Shown: in pieces, positions 9,283-18,310 of the stretch | Numbering within the stretch: position 1 is the first letter of the stretch | How the letters are laid out: every line of letters starts with the position of its first letter | Assembly: GCA_028708075.1 (NCBI GenBank) | Contig: JAQVZS010000002.1 | Span: forward strand, 1-64,000 | Direction of reading: 5' to 3' | Source of the DNA: Massilibacteroides sp. | Lineage (GTDB): Bacteria > Bacteroidota > Bacteroidia > Bacteroidales > Tannerellaceae | DNA length: 64,000 nt | The notes under the pieces: generated by a model | What the model was told of the DNA's origin: nothing | The model's input: the letters and a program-made list of their open reading frames with translations, nothing else | The model's database searches: none | Translations under genes and position numbers: made by a program

Positions 9283-9492
9283 CTACTTAGTCTCTTTTGA
9301 AGAGACAAGCAATTCCTTAATATCCACATTCAGCACTTTCGCTATCGCTAAAAGCGTATCTAACGAAGGTTGCGTTTCATTGGTACACCAACGGGAAATA
9401 GTCGCTTCATTCTTCCCTAATGTTTCTGCCAGCCATTTGCCGGTTCGCTTTTGTTCCACCAGAACAACCTTAAGCCTATTTATTTCTTTCAT
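9283..9492 (-). CDS. Small XRE-type helix-turn-helix regulator
   Basis: The chosen start, ATG at 9492 (MKEINRLKVVL), gives 69 residues; a longer in-frame form starts at 9570. The HTH is LAETLGKNEATISRWCTNETQPS, here split as LAETLGKNEATIS then RWCTNETQPS, followed by LDTLLAIAKVLNVDIKELL. This is the compact XRE/Cro fold seen next to restriction-modification genes in Bacteroidetes. It lies 13 bases before mod and is probably the first gene of the operon. It may act like a controller protein, timing methyltransferase and nuclease expression. The role is inferred from position and size. Confidence 0.85.
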   Translation of the reverse strand: MKEINRLKVVLVEQKRTGKWLAETLGKNEATISRWCTNETQPSLDTLLAIAKVLNVDIKELLVSSKETK

Positions 9493-9603
9493 CGGTAATA
9501 TTCTTGATGTTTTATGTAAATATATTGATTTTTTATAAATCCGGATTATTAATTTACCTTTTTCTACCAATAGAAAATACAGTCCGTTATATTAGGTAAA
9601 AAC

Positions 9604-9659
9604 AATAAACATAGCGATTATGGTTGTTCAAATGCATCTGATTTTTTGTTACAAATTTA
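9604..9659 (-). promoter_or_regulatory. Candidate promoter and dyad upstream of the XRE-mod-res operon
   Basis: On the minus strand TAAATTTG (9659-9652) matches the Bacteroides -7 consensus TAnnTTTG; no convincing -33 TTTG is seen at the usual distance. Downstream of it, at 9604-9628, an imperfect inverted repeat pairs AACATA-side bases with TATGGTTGTT (10 positions, one mismatch, one G-T pair). It could be an operator for the XRE protein. The rest of the 142-base gap before sstT shows no gene. Confidence 0.35.
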
Positions 9660-9712
9660 GTTTACTTAGAGTTTCCGGCACTATGTAAATTTGCCCAAAC
9701 TACTCATTTAAT

Positions 9713-10921
9713 TTATTCTTTTCGGGAAGCTCCGATACTGGCTGCTGCGGTGAATAAAATGTCCGTTGAGGAATTTAAGGATGTTTCCATTGAGTCTTGA
9801 ATGACACTGATCGTCATTCCCACTCCAACAACCATCATGGCGGTGTCTGTCGGAATATTAAATAGGCTGGCGGCAACGGGGATAAGCAGCAGTGAACCTC
9901 CAGGGACTCCGGATGCTCCGCAGGCTCCTAAAGCGGAAATAACACTCAGAAGAATGGCCGTAAGAATATCCACTTTAATTCCTAAAGTATAAACAGCAGC
10001 CAGCGTAAGGATGGTAATCGTAACCGCCGCTCCTTCCATATTAATGGTTGCTCCTAACGGTATACTGACAGAATAGGTGTCTTTGTCGAGATTTAATTTT
10101 CGTGCCAGATTCAGGTTTACCGGAACATTTGCTGCAGAACTTCGAGTGAAAAAAGCTGTGATTCCACTTTCTTTCAGACAGGTAAATACTAAAGGGTAAG
10201 GATTCTTTCTTATTTTCTGAAAGACGATTAGTGGATTGATGATTAGGGCGATAAACAACATCGTACCGACTAAAACCAATACAACATGCAAATATTCCAG
10301 TAACGTGGCGAGTCCCGTGTCGGCAATCGTAGACGCGACTAATCCCATGATACCGATCGGCGCGAAACGGATAATAACCCGGATCAGTTTAATAACAATA
10401 TCCGATAGGTCGTTAAAGAATTGCTTCGTGTGATCCGAGCAGCTACGCATAAAAACACCAATCCCGATTGCCCAGGCCAAAATTCCGATAAAATTAGTCT
10501 GGATAATCGCATGAATCGGATTGTCCACAATTTTGAAAAGAATATCTCTGAAAACATCGGAAATTCCGGTCGGTGGCAATAAATTGACAGTTTCACTGCC
10601 GCGAAGAGTAATATAGGATGGAAAACACACACTGGCCAATACCGCAGTTACGGCAGATAAAAAGGTTCCTAAAAGGTAGAGGTACAAAACTGATTTAATA
10701 TTTGTTTTTTGTTCGCTTTTATGATTTGCGATGGAAGAAATAATCAGCAGAAAAACTAAAATCGGTGCAGCCGCTTTTAAGGCCATCAGGAACAATTCAC
10801 CCAAGAAATATAAAGAAGAAGCAAATTCGGGCACGGTTATGCCTAATACAATACCCACAAGCAAGCCAATTGTTATTTGTACTACCAAATTTCCCTTTAC
10901 GATATATTCTGTGATTTTCAT
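9713..10921 (-). CDS. sstT: SstT-like Na+/serine-threonine (DAACS family) symporter
   Basis: This 402-residue inner-membrane protein has many hydrophobic segments and family-typical motifs. Examples are the serine-rich hairpin region [46 protein letters not shown] and [19 protein letters not shown]. These fit the dicarboxylate/amino acid:cation symporter superfamily, closest by eye to SstT, which takes up serine and threonine with sodium. It is the last gene of a six-gene minus-strand run, 57 bases after the GH110-like gene. Co-transcription with the receptor genes is possible but not proved. Serine/threonine transport is the best guess; glutamate or aspartate is less likely because of the SstT-like motif pattern. 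Confidence 0.85.
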   Translation of the reverse strand: MKITEYIVKGNLVVQITIGLLVGIVLGITVPEFASSLYFLGELFLMALKAAAPILVFLLIISSIANHKSEQKTNIKSVLYLYLLGTFLSAVTAVLASVCFPSYITLRGSETVNLLPPTGISDVFRDILFKIVDNPIHAIIQTNFIGILAWAIGIGVFMRSCSDHTKQFFNDLSDIVIKLIRVIIRFAPIGIMGLVASTIADTGLATLLEYLHVVLVLVGTMLFIALIINPLIVFQKIRKNPYPLVFTCLKESGITAFFTRSSAANVPVNLNLARKLNLDKDTYSVSIPLGATINMEGAAVTITILTLAAVYTLGIKVDILTAILLSVISALGACGASGVPGGSLLLIPVAASLFNIPTDTAMMVVGVGMTISVIQDSMETSLNSSTDILFTAAASIGASRKE

Positions 10922-10978
10922 GTTTGATTATAAGTTAAAGATGAATGATTTTTAGTTGTTTTGACGATCCTTTCCGAT

Positions 10979-12682
10979 TTATTCAAAGAGAACCGGCAGT
11001 TGTCCGTTGTTCTTAATATCGATGTTTTTGGCGTTTTTGATATATATAGCGTTCTCAGAACCGGATATTTCATTATTATGAATATCAATTCCATCAGTAT
11101 CGGAAATATAAATCGCGTTTTTCCCTACTGCTTCGATTACATTATTGCGGATGATGATGGTGCGATTCAGGATATTTGTTTTTGTTTTGGCTCCGTTTAC
11201 TTCCGCACTGATAGCCGTACCTTTTTGCGTGCCATGCCCGTATCCGCAACCAACAATCCAATTGTTCTCAATCAAGATTTGCTGAACCGGACCGCTTTCG
11301 CGCCAGGAAGCTTCCGCACCTAATTGTATTGCCGATCCACTACTACTTTGAATTACGTTTCCGGCAATTCGTACCTCTTTCGTTTTGATGAGAAAAGCCC
11401 TTGCCATATGACTTCTTACGGTATTATTGATTATTTCGACAGAAGGTCTCCGGGTAATATTTGTGATATAGTAATTTTCCGGATCGTATCGGAAGTTCTT
11501 ATCTAATGTGACTATTACTCTCCAGTCTTTTTCCGAAGTCGTTACTTCGTCAACTCGATAATATTCCACCGGAGTTAGGTTTTCTTTAGATACTAATGCA
11601 AGCGTATCTCCCGGGTCCGGATAATCTAGAGATAAGGCATGAAGGTCAGCTTCTTCAACAGCTATTTTCAGGCTTCGCGGATTCTTTTCTTTGTACAAGC
11701 TCCAGTAATAATTATGAATATTGGTACAATCATCTCCCTGTCCGCCGAACTTACACCCTTCAAATTTTATTTTCCCTTTGCAACTGGTGAAATGTGTTGC
11801 ATCCGTATTGGTTGAAGTAACCGTGCCCGGAGCTGGTATTACCTGTAAATTTTTGAGTGTGATATTCTCAGAACGATGTCCAACGACTCCCATGCCCGGC
11901 TGACTGTGGATTGTTACATCTTCTAATGTGATATTGGAAGATTCCTTGATGAGAATACCTGCCCGCCCATGTCCGGAATGCCTCAAAATACAAAGATCAC
12001 CTGTTTGAGGTTTACATTGAGAATAAACCCGTATCGTTTGTGGGTCAATCAGTTCTTTGCGCTCATTCCAACCTCCGGTATATATCCGTTGTTTATTCAT
12101 GTCGTAAAAATGAACCCTGCCGGTTATCCGCTCGGTCAGAAAAGGATATTTAACCGTATCCACCCGCATATCAAAATAAGTTGAAGTAGATTCGATAATA
12201 ACACCTGTGGTAAAAGGTGGGCGTTTATGGGCTAGTTTCAATCCTTTGATAAGGACATTTTCCGCATTCGTAATCGATAAAGCTTCATACCATCCTTCCT
12301 GAACAAGCGTAACGCCGGCAGCGTCTATGGTAATATGGTTAAAACGATCTAAATCCAAACCAATTACATAGTCTGCCTTCGGATAAAAAAAATGACCTTG
12401 TACATCTTCTCCATATTGTCCGTTGATTGCTTTATATTCGTGTTCCAACGCGTTATCATCTATCAAGTTATAAACTCCCGGTTCGATATAAAGGTTGGTT
12501 CCAGGATGCGTACGACAATGGTTTAGAGCTAATTGAAAAGCGTCACGGTCGTTCTTCCCATCATTTGGGATCGCACCATAGTCCGATAATCGAATGCGTT
12601 CGTTCGATTCCGCATACGCCATCACATAATTCTGTAGTATTGTTATCCCAAAACAAAATAAATAAAAGATTCGCTTTTTCAT
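10979..12682 (-). CDS. Secreted parallel beta-helix glycosidase, GH110-like
   Basis: The protein has 567 residues with an N-terminal signal peptide (about 1-24). It opens with IRLSDYGAIPNDGKND, the entry to a pectate-lyase-type right-handed beta-helix, and many NI(T)L-type helix coils follow. NTDATHF (Asp294) and GQGDDCTNIHN (Asp317, Asp318) resemble the acidic motifs of GH110 alpha-1,3-galactosidases; the 23-residue spacing agrees with what I recall for that family. GH110 enzymes remove alpha-1,3-linked galactose, for example from blood-group-B-type glycans. Likely location is periplasm or outer surface. It sits 51 bases after the DUF6850 gene in the same run. Another beta-helix carbohydrate enzyme is the main alternative. 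Confidence 0.68.
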   Translation of the reverse strand: MKKRIFYLFCFGITILQNYVMAYAESNERIRLSDYGAIPNDGKNDRDAFQLALNHCRTHPGTNLYIEPGVYNLIDDNALEHEYKAINGQYGEDVQGHFFYPKADYVIGLDLDRFNHITIDAAGVTLVQEGWYEALSITNAENVLIKGLKLAHKRPPFTTGVIIESTSTYFDMRVDTVKYPFLTERITGRVHFYDMNKQRIYTGGWNERKELIDPQTIRVYSQCKPQTGDLCILRHSGHGRAGILIKESSNITLEDVTIHSQPGMGVVGHRSENITLKNLQVIPAPGTVTSTNTDATHFTSCKGKIKFEGCKFGGQGDDCTNIHNYYWSLYKEKNPRSLKIAVEEADLHALSLDYPDPGDTLALVSKENLTPVEYYRVDEVTTSEKDWRVIVTLDKNFRYDPENYYITNITRRPSVEIINNTVRSHMARAFLIKTKEVRIAGNVIQSSSGSAIQLGAEASWRESGPVQQILIENNWIVGCGYGHGTQKGTAISAEVNGAKTKTNILNRTIIIRNNVIEAVGKNAIYISDTDGIDIHNNEISGSENAIYIKNAKNIDIKNNGQLPVLFE

Positions 12683-12733
12683 CTTTCGTGTTTGATTCGA
12701 TTGATTTTAGCGAATAAAAGTACCGAAAAGTTT

Positions 12734-14248
12734 TCAGAAAACGATGCCGGCGGATAAGCTGTATTGGTAATTCGTTAGATTTCCTACCCATGATGCGTAA
12801 TTGCCTTCGGCTTTCAGGTAAAGGGTTCGGTTTTGAGGAAGCGTATAATCTGCTCGCAATGAACAAGTACAGGAAGTCTTGTTTTCGGATAAGTATGCAT
12901 AATTATTCCGAAGTATTTGTGTTACGTATCTCTCTTCGGAAAGTCCGGTAAGCAGAATTTCCCGGTCTATGTTTTTCCGGATGGTAATGCCTGTTGTGGC
13001 ATGGAAAAGCAGTTTTTTCAATGGAAAGGAAAGATGTACGTCTGCTTTACCGTATCCATTCGTAAATGTCATTTTCCGAATAGGATCCAGATAGTTTTCG
13101 TTTGATTGTTCTATGCCGAATAGAGGAATAATATACCAGGACAATAACTGATTTTTTTCTACACCATACAGGAACGATAGTTCTGCTTGAGTTATTTCGT
13201 GCGTATAAAGTGAAGCGGAACTGATTTTTTCATAAATATTACTTTGAGGAATGGAAAAACGATGTTCCGTTCCTTCTCTTTTTCTTCTTTGGACTTGAAT
13301 TTTTGCAACCCAATGTTTTTCTGCTTTTGTTTTCCGGAAGCAAGCGTTGATTGCGTATTTTTTTTCAGAGATTTCGGATATGGGTAGGTAAAGTAAATTG
13401 CTGACTTGTTTTTCGTACTGAAAATGCTGATAATCCAGATCGATAAGCAATCCCTGTCCTGATACAGGCAAAAGTTGTAATGCCGCTCCATAGGTGTTTC
13501 CATTGTATAGGATCTTATAGGCGTTTTGTTTCCCGGCAAATAGATACATGTCCGTTCCTAAGCCGGAAGAATGGTAAACGGTGGGTATACCAATGTTACT
13601 GCGAAAAACAATGCTGTTCTTTTGTTTGTATTTACGTAGAATAAGATTTCCTCCTAAAGCGTATTTAGTATTTATTTGATAGTTTATCCCCAGGTGTAAT
13701 AATAAATCCGAAACGGTATTATCGGGCCGAGGATCTTTTGTGCGATATTGTTGTAAAGCTCTGTACGCTAATTGTAATCCCCACGTGATGCGATCGTTGC
13801 TTTGAGCATAACCTCCCTCAAAGGTATATTCTTCATTATGAAGGTTATTGCCTCCAACCGTATCACTCATCACATAGGGATATACAAGGGTATAATCTGC
13901 GCTTTCGTTCCATTTTACTTGATCTTTTTTCCTGTTTTTATACTCGACATTTCCCCAAAGTGTTTTATTTCCGAGTTTTTGAACCGTTACGGCCTGAAGA
14001 GCAAATTGATTTTTCAGAAATCCTTCCTGCGCTAAAAAAGCTTCGTGATCCGAACGGGTCATCGTTGTTTTTAGTTCGGTGTATTCCGGATAATTCAAAA
14101 TGGGCATCACCGCCGGGTTGTGCTGGACAAAATCGATCATGTGCGTCAAAGGGGATAAGCGTTTCTGTATCCTTACAGAGATCGTATCTTCTGCATGGAT
14201 CATAATAAACGGGAAAAAAACTAAAATAAACAAGAAAAGAAAGCGCAT
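12734..14248 (-). CDS. DUF6850-type outer-membrane beta-barrel protein
   Basis: This 504-residue protein has a clear signal peptide (MRFLFLFILVFFPFIMIHA). The rest consists of alternating amphipathic strands with aromatic-rich ends such as WGLQLAYRAL and YALGGNLILRKY, and the C-terminus is SLSAGIVF. This is the pattern of an outer-membrane barrel. Its size and neighbours (a DUF4876 lipoprotein and a TonB-dependent receptor) match the DUF6850 family of Bacteroidales. The function is unknown; it may form a porin-like or accessory channel for whatever the receptor imports. It starts 20 bases after the DUF4876 gene. Confidence 0.7.
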   Translation of the reverse strand: MRFLFLFILVFFPFIMIHAEDTISVRIQKRLSPLTHMIDFVQHNPAVMPILNYPEYTELKTTMTRSDHEAFLAQEGFLKNQFALQAVTVQKLGNKTLWGNVEYKNRKKDQVKWNESADYTLVYPYVMSDTVGGNNLHNEEYTFEGGYAQSNDRITWGLQLAYRALQQYRTKDPRPDNTVSDLLLHLGINYQINTKYALGGNLILRKYKQKNSIVFRSNIGIPTVYHSSGLGTDMYLFAGKQNAYKILYNGNTYGAALQLLPVSGQGLLIDLDYQHFQYEKQVSNLLYLPISEISEKKYAINACFRKTKAEKHWVAKIQVQRRKREGTEHRFSIPQSNIYEKISSASLYTHEITQAELSFLYGVEKNQLLSWYIIPLFGIEQSNENYLDPIRKMTFTNGYGKADVHLSFPLKKLLFHATTGITIRKNIDREILLTGLSEERYVTQILRNNYAYLSENKTSCTCSLRADYTLPQNRTLYLKAEGNYASWVGNLTNYQYSLSAGIVF

Positions 14249-14268
14249 CTCTAAAAACGTTTAAAAGA

Positions 14269-15486
14269 TTATTTCAGTGTAATCGGGGTCTGCGGATTAA
14301 AATCCAGCTTCGAATTATTCGTATCCATTAATACTTCACGTCCGTCAATGGTTCCGGCGACTTTACGCTGTACGCTCTTTCCATATCTTTCCGGGTCTTT
14401 ATCGATTGTTCCGCTGTATGTCCAGCCCATATCTAATGAAGGGTCGGTCACGATCCATTGGAATTCTGATTCCACGCTGAGGTTTACCGCGTCTTCGATC
14501 CATTCGTTCGGGATTTTGTAATAATCGTCGTCCAAGTCGAATGACCATTCTTCAAAAACAAATACCCAACTGCAGGTGTAAACATAATCTTTCAGATAGG
14601 TGTCCGTGTCGACCCCCAAGCGGCCTAATACGTAGCTTTTAAATCCGCGGTTGTGAATAACCATGTTCCCCATAATATTCTTCATGTTGGGAACATCGGG
14701 GTTATCCGTGTCGCTCATATTCGAATTATTATAAATAATCTCGAAATCAGCCTTGCTTAAGTCAATGGAATTAGAATTAATCTCTTTATAGTTGACCGCA
14801 TCGATTGCAATAATAAACGATCCTCCCGGTGTTATCGGATGGTCGGTTCCGGAGCCAGGAACCATAATCATGGAAGAAGCCGTGAAATGGGTAGATAGGA
14901 TATCCGGCGTATACGTTTGTTTATCTACTGTCAGGAACTCGGAATCCGAAATAAACAATCCGTCGGCATATAAAGTCTCATCCGAATTGTTGTAAATAAT
15001 AAAATATTGGTCGGACGTTTGTAGCCCTTCCGGCGTAAGCGATCCGGAAAAGAAGATTTCCTTAAATACAAATCCGGCGGTAGACGGAGAATAAATAAAC
15101 GAGCTGGCATTTTCGCTTAGCGTTTCGCCGGTAACGACAAGTGCTGCGATGTATGCGCGTATCGGTTTAGAAACGGTTTCGCCATCCACTGAATATTCCG
15201 CCGTTCCTTCCGCTGTAATTTCATAGGTACCTTCGTTTACCGTGAAAGATAATGTTGTTCCGTTGACGACGGCATCTTTAATTTCGGATGCTGTGCCGGT
15301 ATTTTTTTCTTTTACAGATAAAACAATATCCGTTAAGGCCGTATATGTAATCCCTTCCGGAGGGGTTATGAGGAGATTTAAGTTTGTCTTGTTCACGGCA
15401 GGAACATCGTCATCGTCACTGCAGGATATAAAGAAAGATGCGGTTAAGCCCAGCATCAAACAAAAAGTAAATAATTTAATTTTCAT
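14269..15486 (-). CDS. DUF4876 lipoprotein
   Basis: This 405-residue predicted lipoprotein has its lipid-attachment Cys at residue 22 (SFFISC) followed by SDDDD, a surface-export-type acidic stretch in Bacteroidetes. Residues about 30-110 look like an Ig/carboxypeptidase-regulatory-like sandwich. The body (GFVFKEIFFSG, YFIIYNNSDETLYADGLFISDS) resembles the DUF4876 family, which is related to lamin-tail-like folds. It lies 31 bases after the TonB-dependent receptor and is probably its surface-exposed partner, perhaps capturing substrate. No catalytic motif was recognised. Confidence 0.78.
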   Translation of the reverse strand: MKIKLFTFCLMLGLTASFFISCSDDDDVPAVNKTNLNLLITPPEGITYTALTDIVLSVKEKNTGTASEIKDAVVNGTTLSFTVNEGTYEITAEGTAEYSVDGETVSKPIRAYIAALVVTGETLSENASSFIYSPSTAGFVFKEIFFSGSLTPEGLQTSDQYFIIYNNSDETLYADGLFISDSEFLTVDKQTYTPDILSTHFTASSMIMVPGSGTDHPITPGGSFIIAIDAVNYKEINSNSIDLSKADFEIIYNNSNMSDTDNPDVPNMKNIMGNMVIHNRGFKSYVLGRLGVDTDTYLKDYVYTCSWVFVFEEWSFDLDDDYYKIPNEWIEDAVNLSVESEFQWIVTDPSLDMGWTYSGTIDKDPERYGKSVQRKVAGTIDGREVLMDTNNSKLDFNPQTPITLK

Positions 15487-15517
15487 AAGAGTTCTATTTT
15501 TTTAGTGAATACTATCG

Positions 15518-18301
15518 TTATATTTTAATTGTTAATTCAGCTCCGAAATAAGGCGAAGAACTGCGTTTTATGGTGACGTTATTGGCTTTGTAATCTGGCA
15601 AATAATCTAAGATACGGTTCACGAATAAGGATATCCGGAAAGTATCTTTGAACAGTTTGGACATTTTGAAATTGACGTACATACCGAAGGGTACTTTTTC
15701 TGTCATAAATTGTGATTCGTTTACTCGTATAATGAGCCATTGTAAGCGGGTGTCTTCGGCTTCGGCTTCTGTATACGGGTGTTCATTTCCTGCCGGGTCA
15801 ATATAGGCGAACGGCACTCCGCTGTAAGGTTTTGTTCTTTTTTTATAGAACCAAGTACATTGAAATGATGTGGAAAATTCCAGATCTAAATTGGGGATAT
15901 AGGTATCCAGCATGAAATTCGTGTTGAATTGTTCCCGAAAATATCCGCCGGTAGATTCATAGATTCCTATTTCCTGGATAGCTTTTCCTTCAATCAACTG
16001 GCTTGTCCCTTTATAGAGGGGAATACTGTTGTCGTAATTTGTGCGAAACCAAGCTCCATTTACCGTCATTCGAGTTTTTAGCCAATCCAAACGTTTTGTT
16101 GAGAGTGTGAATTCGACTCCTTCTTTTAACGTTGCGCTTCCGTTCGTGTAGGCAGAAAACAGCATCAAGAGTGTATCTGTTTCAAAAGGGACAGACGTTA
16201 GATCTGGCGGGCCGGTTAATTCGGACGAGTTGATTGCCGATTGATCGTATATTTTACGGATTTGTGATTGGGTTTTAATGGCTTCCTTTCGGAAACCGTT
16301 GGTCATTTTTTCCCGGAAATATGTGACTGAAAAATTAGTATTATCGTATGACAAATTCAAACGCATTTCCCATTTCCGGTTAACAGCCGGCTCCAAGTTG
16401 TAATTGATGATTTTATTTTTATATGTTATCAGATTGATGCGTCGGAATTCCGGATTATTATGATAGTAGTTTAACTGGACATGGTCATTATAGATAAAGT
16501 CCGGATACAGTTGCAAAAGTGTTGGCGTTTTTTGGTGCCAGCCTATTCCGCCGGAAAAGGAAAGAATAAGTGGTTTTTCTTTTAATTGAAAAGCAGGAAA
16601 AGTCCATTCGGCGTTTAGGCGCGGATCGAAATACCATTTTTCGTTCATTTTGTATTCTTTGGCTAAGTTAATAATGCTCATTCCCCGTATCCCGGCATTA
16701 ACTTGTAACCGGTTTCTTCCAACAGGAATACCGATTTTATCTTCTACGAAAAAAGCAAGTTCTTCTCCGGCCGGGATGTCCGAATACTTGCGTGGTCGTG
16801 TTGTCATATCCGGACTTGGCGGAAGATTAACGTCGTAAATCTGGCCTTTGCCGAAGTTCTTATCGTATGTCCATTTCATTCCGGCCAGCAGATTATGTAT
16901 AATACCGGCTGTTTTAACATTCATATCGGCTGTTAATTGTGCGAAAAGCGAAAGCGGTTTGCCATCTATGGTTTGTTCGGATATCCAGTTGGCTGGTAGA
17001 TAAATGCCATCTGATTCTCCCTGTTCTGTAGCATTGGGAATGGCTGTTGGCGTAAGAAGTTGAACAAATTTAGTCTGTTTTATTTTATCTAATTCGTAAG
17101 AAGCGGAAGTGATTAGTTCTATTTTTTTTAAAAAGAGCTTTTTTTCAAACGCCCACGATAAGGTGTTGCCCCAGGCAAATCGATTATAGCCCGAATTGTA
17201 TTTATTTGTCAGATTATATCCGATATCCGGATCAGTCTTCACATCGTCCAAGGTGTGTCCGAAATCGACATTGGAATTCCAAATCAAACGAGATGTTTCC
17301 CTCTTATTCCATTCGCGGTTTAAACGAAAAGAGGCATTCAGGCGTTGGTAATTGGTGTAACTGTCGGTTGGAGAACTTTTCGCATCTAAAAAATCCAATC
17401 CGATATTTATATTTGTATTTTCATTCAGGCGAAATCCTTTACTTAAGGCAAATAATTTGGAATTTACATCCGCCTTGAACCGTCCTTCCAATTTCGAAGG
17501 ACCTTTTTTCCGTTCGATTTTTATCAAACCGCTGGTCAGATTTCCATACTTTACGGAAGGAATTCCCCGAACAATCTCTACCCGTTCGATCTGATCCGTA
17601 GAAATTGCCCGCATATCGATGCCACGATTTACTGTATTTCTGCTTTGATTGGCGTAAGATCCATTATTGATTATTATTTCCGGCCCGGCTGTGGTTTGCA
17701 TGTTTGCGTTTGTTGAAATTGGTGAACCATCGATAACAAAGGAAGTCCCTAAAGAAGAAGTGTTATATTTGTTTTGGCTGTCACTTATACTAACGCCTCT
17801 TAGTTCAATAGTTTGCGCCGCAGTAAGTGCTGGATCGGATGCTGAACCGCCGGGTAATAATTCCAATAAATCTTTGAAACTGGATGGCTGCAAATGCTCC
17901 ATAGCTTTGCGGTCGATAACCGAAGAACTCGTTATCCCCCTGGATTCCGAAGCGGTAACGATCACTTCATTCAGACTGTTGATGGTTGAAGTCAGTCGAA
18001 TAGTCAATCTTTCGTCTGCAATTAACTTGATCGTCTGTTCAAAAGGTTTATAAGCTACGTACGAAACCATGAGTTTGTAAGAACCATGAATGATTCCATT
18101 GAGCAAAACCATTCCGTTTTCATCGCTGATAGCACTGTAATTTCGATCTTCACCGTATAAAAAAACAGCTGCGTATTCTAATGGGATTACTTGCTTATCA
18201 TCTTGAATATGAAGAACCAAATTGCACGTATTTTTTCTATTTTCAGCCTGTGATGAGAGGATGAATAAGCTAAATAAGAATATAAGAATACGCGTTTTCA
18301 T
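15518..18301 (-). CDS. TonB-dependent outer-membrane receptor
   Basis: The 927 residues comprise a signal peptide (1-19), a carboxypeptidase-regulatory-like domain (about 25-105), a TonB-box-like NEVIVTAS, a plug (about 120-260, with IERVEIVRGIPSVKYGNLTSGLI) and a long beta-barrel ending ELTIKI. It imports a ligand across the outer membrane using TonB energy. The plug resembles siderophore/metal-type receptors more than SusC, and no SusD gene is adjacent. Together with DUF4857, DUF4876 and DUF6850 genes it forms a recurrent Bacteroidales set whose substrate is not known to me. It starts 9 bases after the DUF4857 gene. Control by the divergent ECF sigma factor is likely but inferred. Confidence 0.9.
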   Translation of the reverse strand: MKTRILIFLFSLFILSSQAENRKNTCNLVLHIQDDKQVIPLEYAAVFLYGEDRNYSAISDENGMVLLNGIIHGSYKLMVSYVAYKPFEQTIKLIADERLTIRLTSTINSLNEVIVTASESRGITSSSVIDRKAMEHLQPSSFKDLLELLPGGSASDPALTAAQTIELRGVSISDSQNKYNTSSLGTSFVIDGSPISTNANMQTTAGPEIIINNGSYANQSRNTVNRGIDMRAISTDQIERVEIVRGIPSVKYGNLTSGLIKIERKKGPSKLEGRFKADVNSKLFALSKGFRLNENTNINIGLDFLDAKSSPTDSYTNYQRLNASFRLNREWNKRETSRLIWNSNVDFGHTLDDVKTDPDIGYNLTNKYNSGYNRFAWGNTLSWAFEKKLFLKKIELITSASYELDKIKQTKFVQLLTPTAIPNATEQGESDGIYLPANWISEQTIDGKPLSLFAQLTADMNVKTAGIIHNLLAGMKWTYDKNFGKGQIYDVNLPPSPDMTTRPRKYSDIPAGEELAFFVEDKIGIPVGRNRLQVNAGIRGMSIINLAKEYKMNEKWYFDPRLNAEWTFPAFQLKEKPLILSFSGGIGWHQKTPTLLQLYPDFIYNDHVQLNYYHNNPEFRRINLITYKNKIINYNLEPAVNRKWEMRLNLSYDNTNFSVTYFREKMTNGFRKEAIKTQSQIRKIYDQSAINSSELTGPPDLTSVPFETDTLLMLFSAYTNGSATLKEGVEFTLSTKRLDWLKTRMTVNGAWFRTNYDNSIPLYKGTSQLIEGKAIQEIGIYESTGGYFREQFNTNFMLDTYIPNLDLEFSTSFQCTWFYKKRTKPYSGVPFAYIDPAGNEHPYTEAEAEDTRLQWLIIRVNESQFMTEKVPFGMYVNFKMSKLFKDTFRISLFVNRILDYLPDYKANNVTIKRSSSPYFGAELTIKI

Positions 18302-18310
18302 TTTAGTCCT

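Noticed and set aside
9686-9693. TAAATTTG, a perfect -7 box on the plus strand
   Set aside because: It points into the 3' end of sstT with no plus-strand gene downstream; AT-rich sequence gives such matches by chance.
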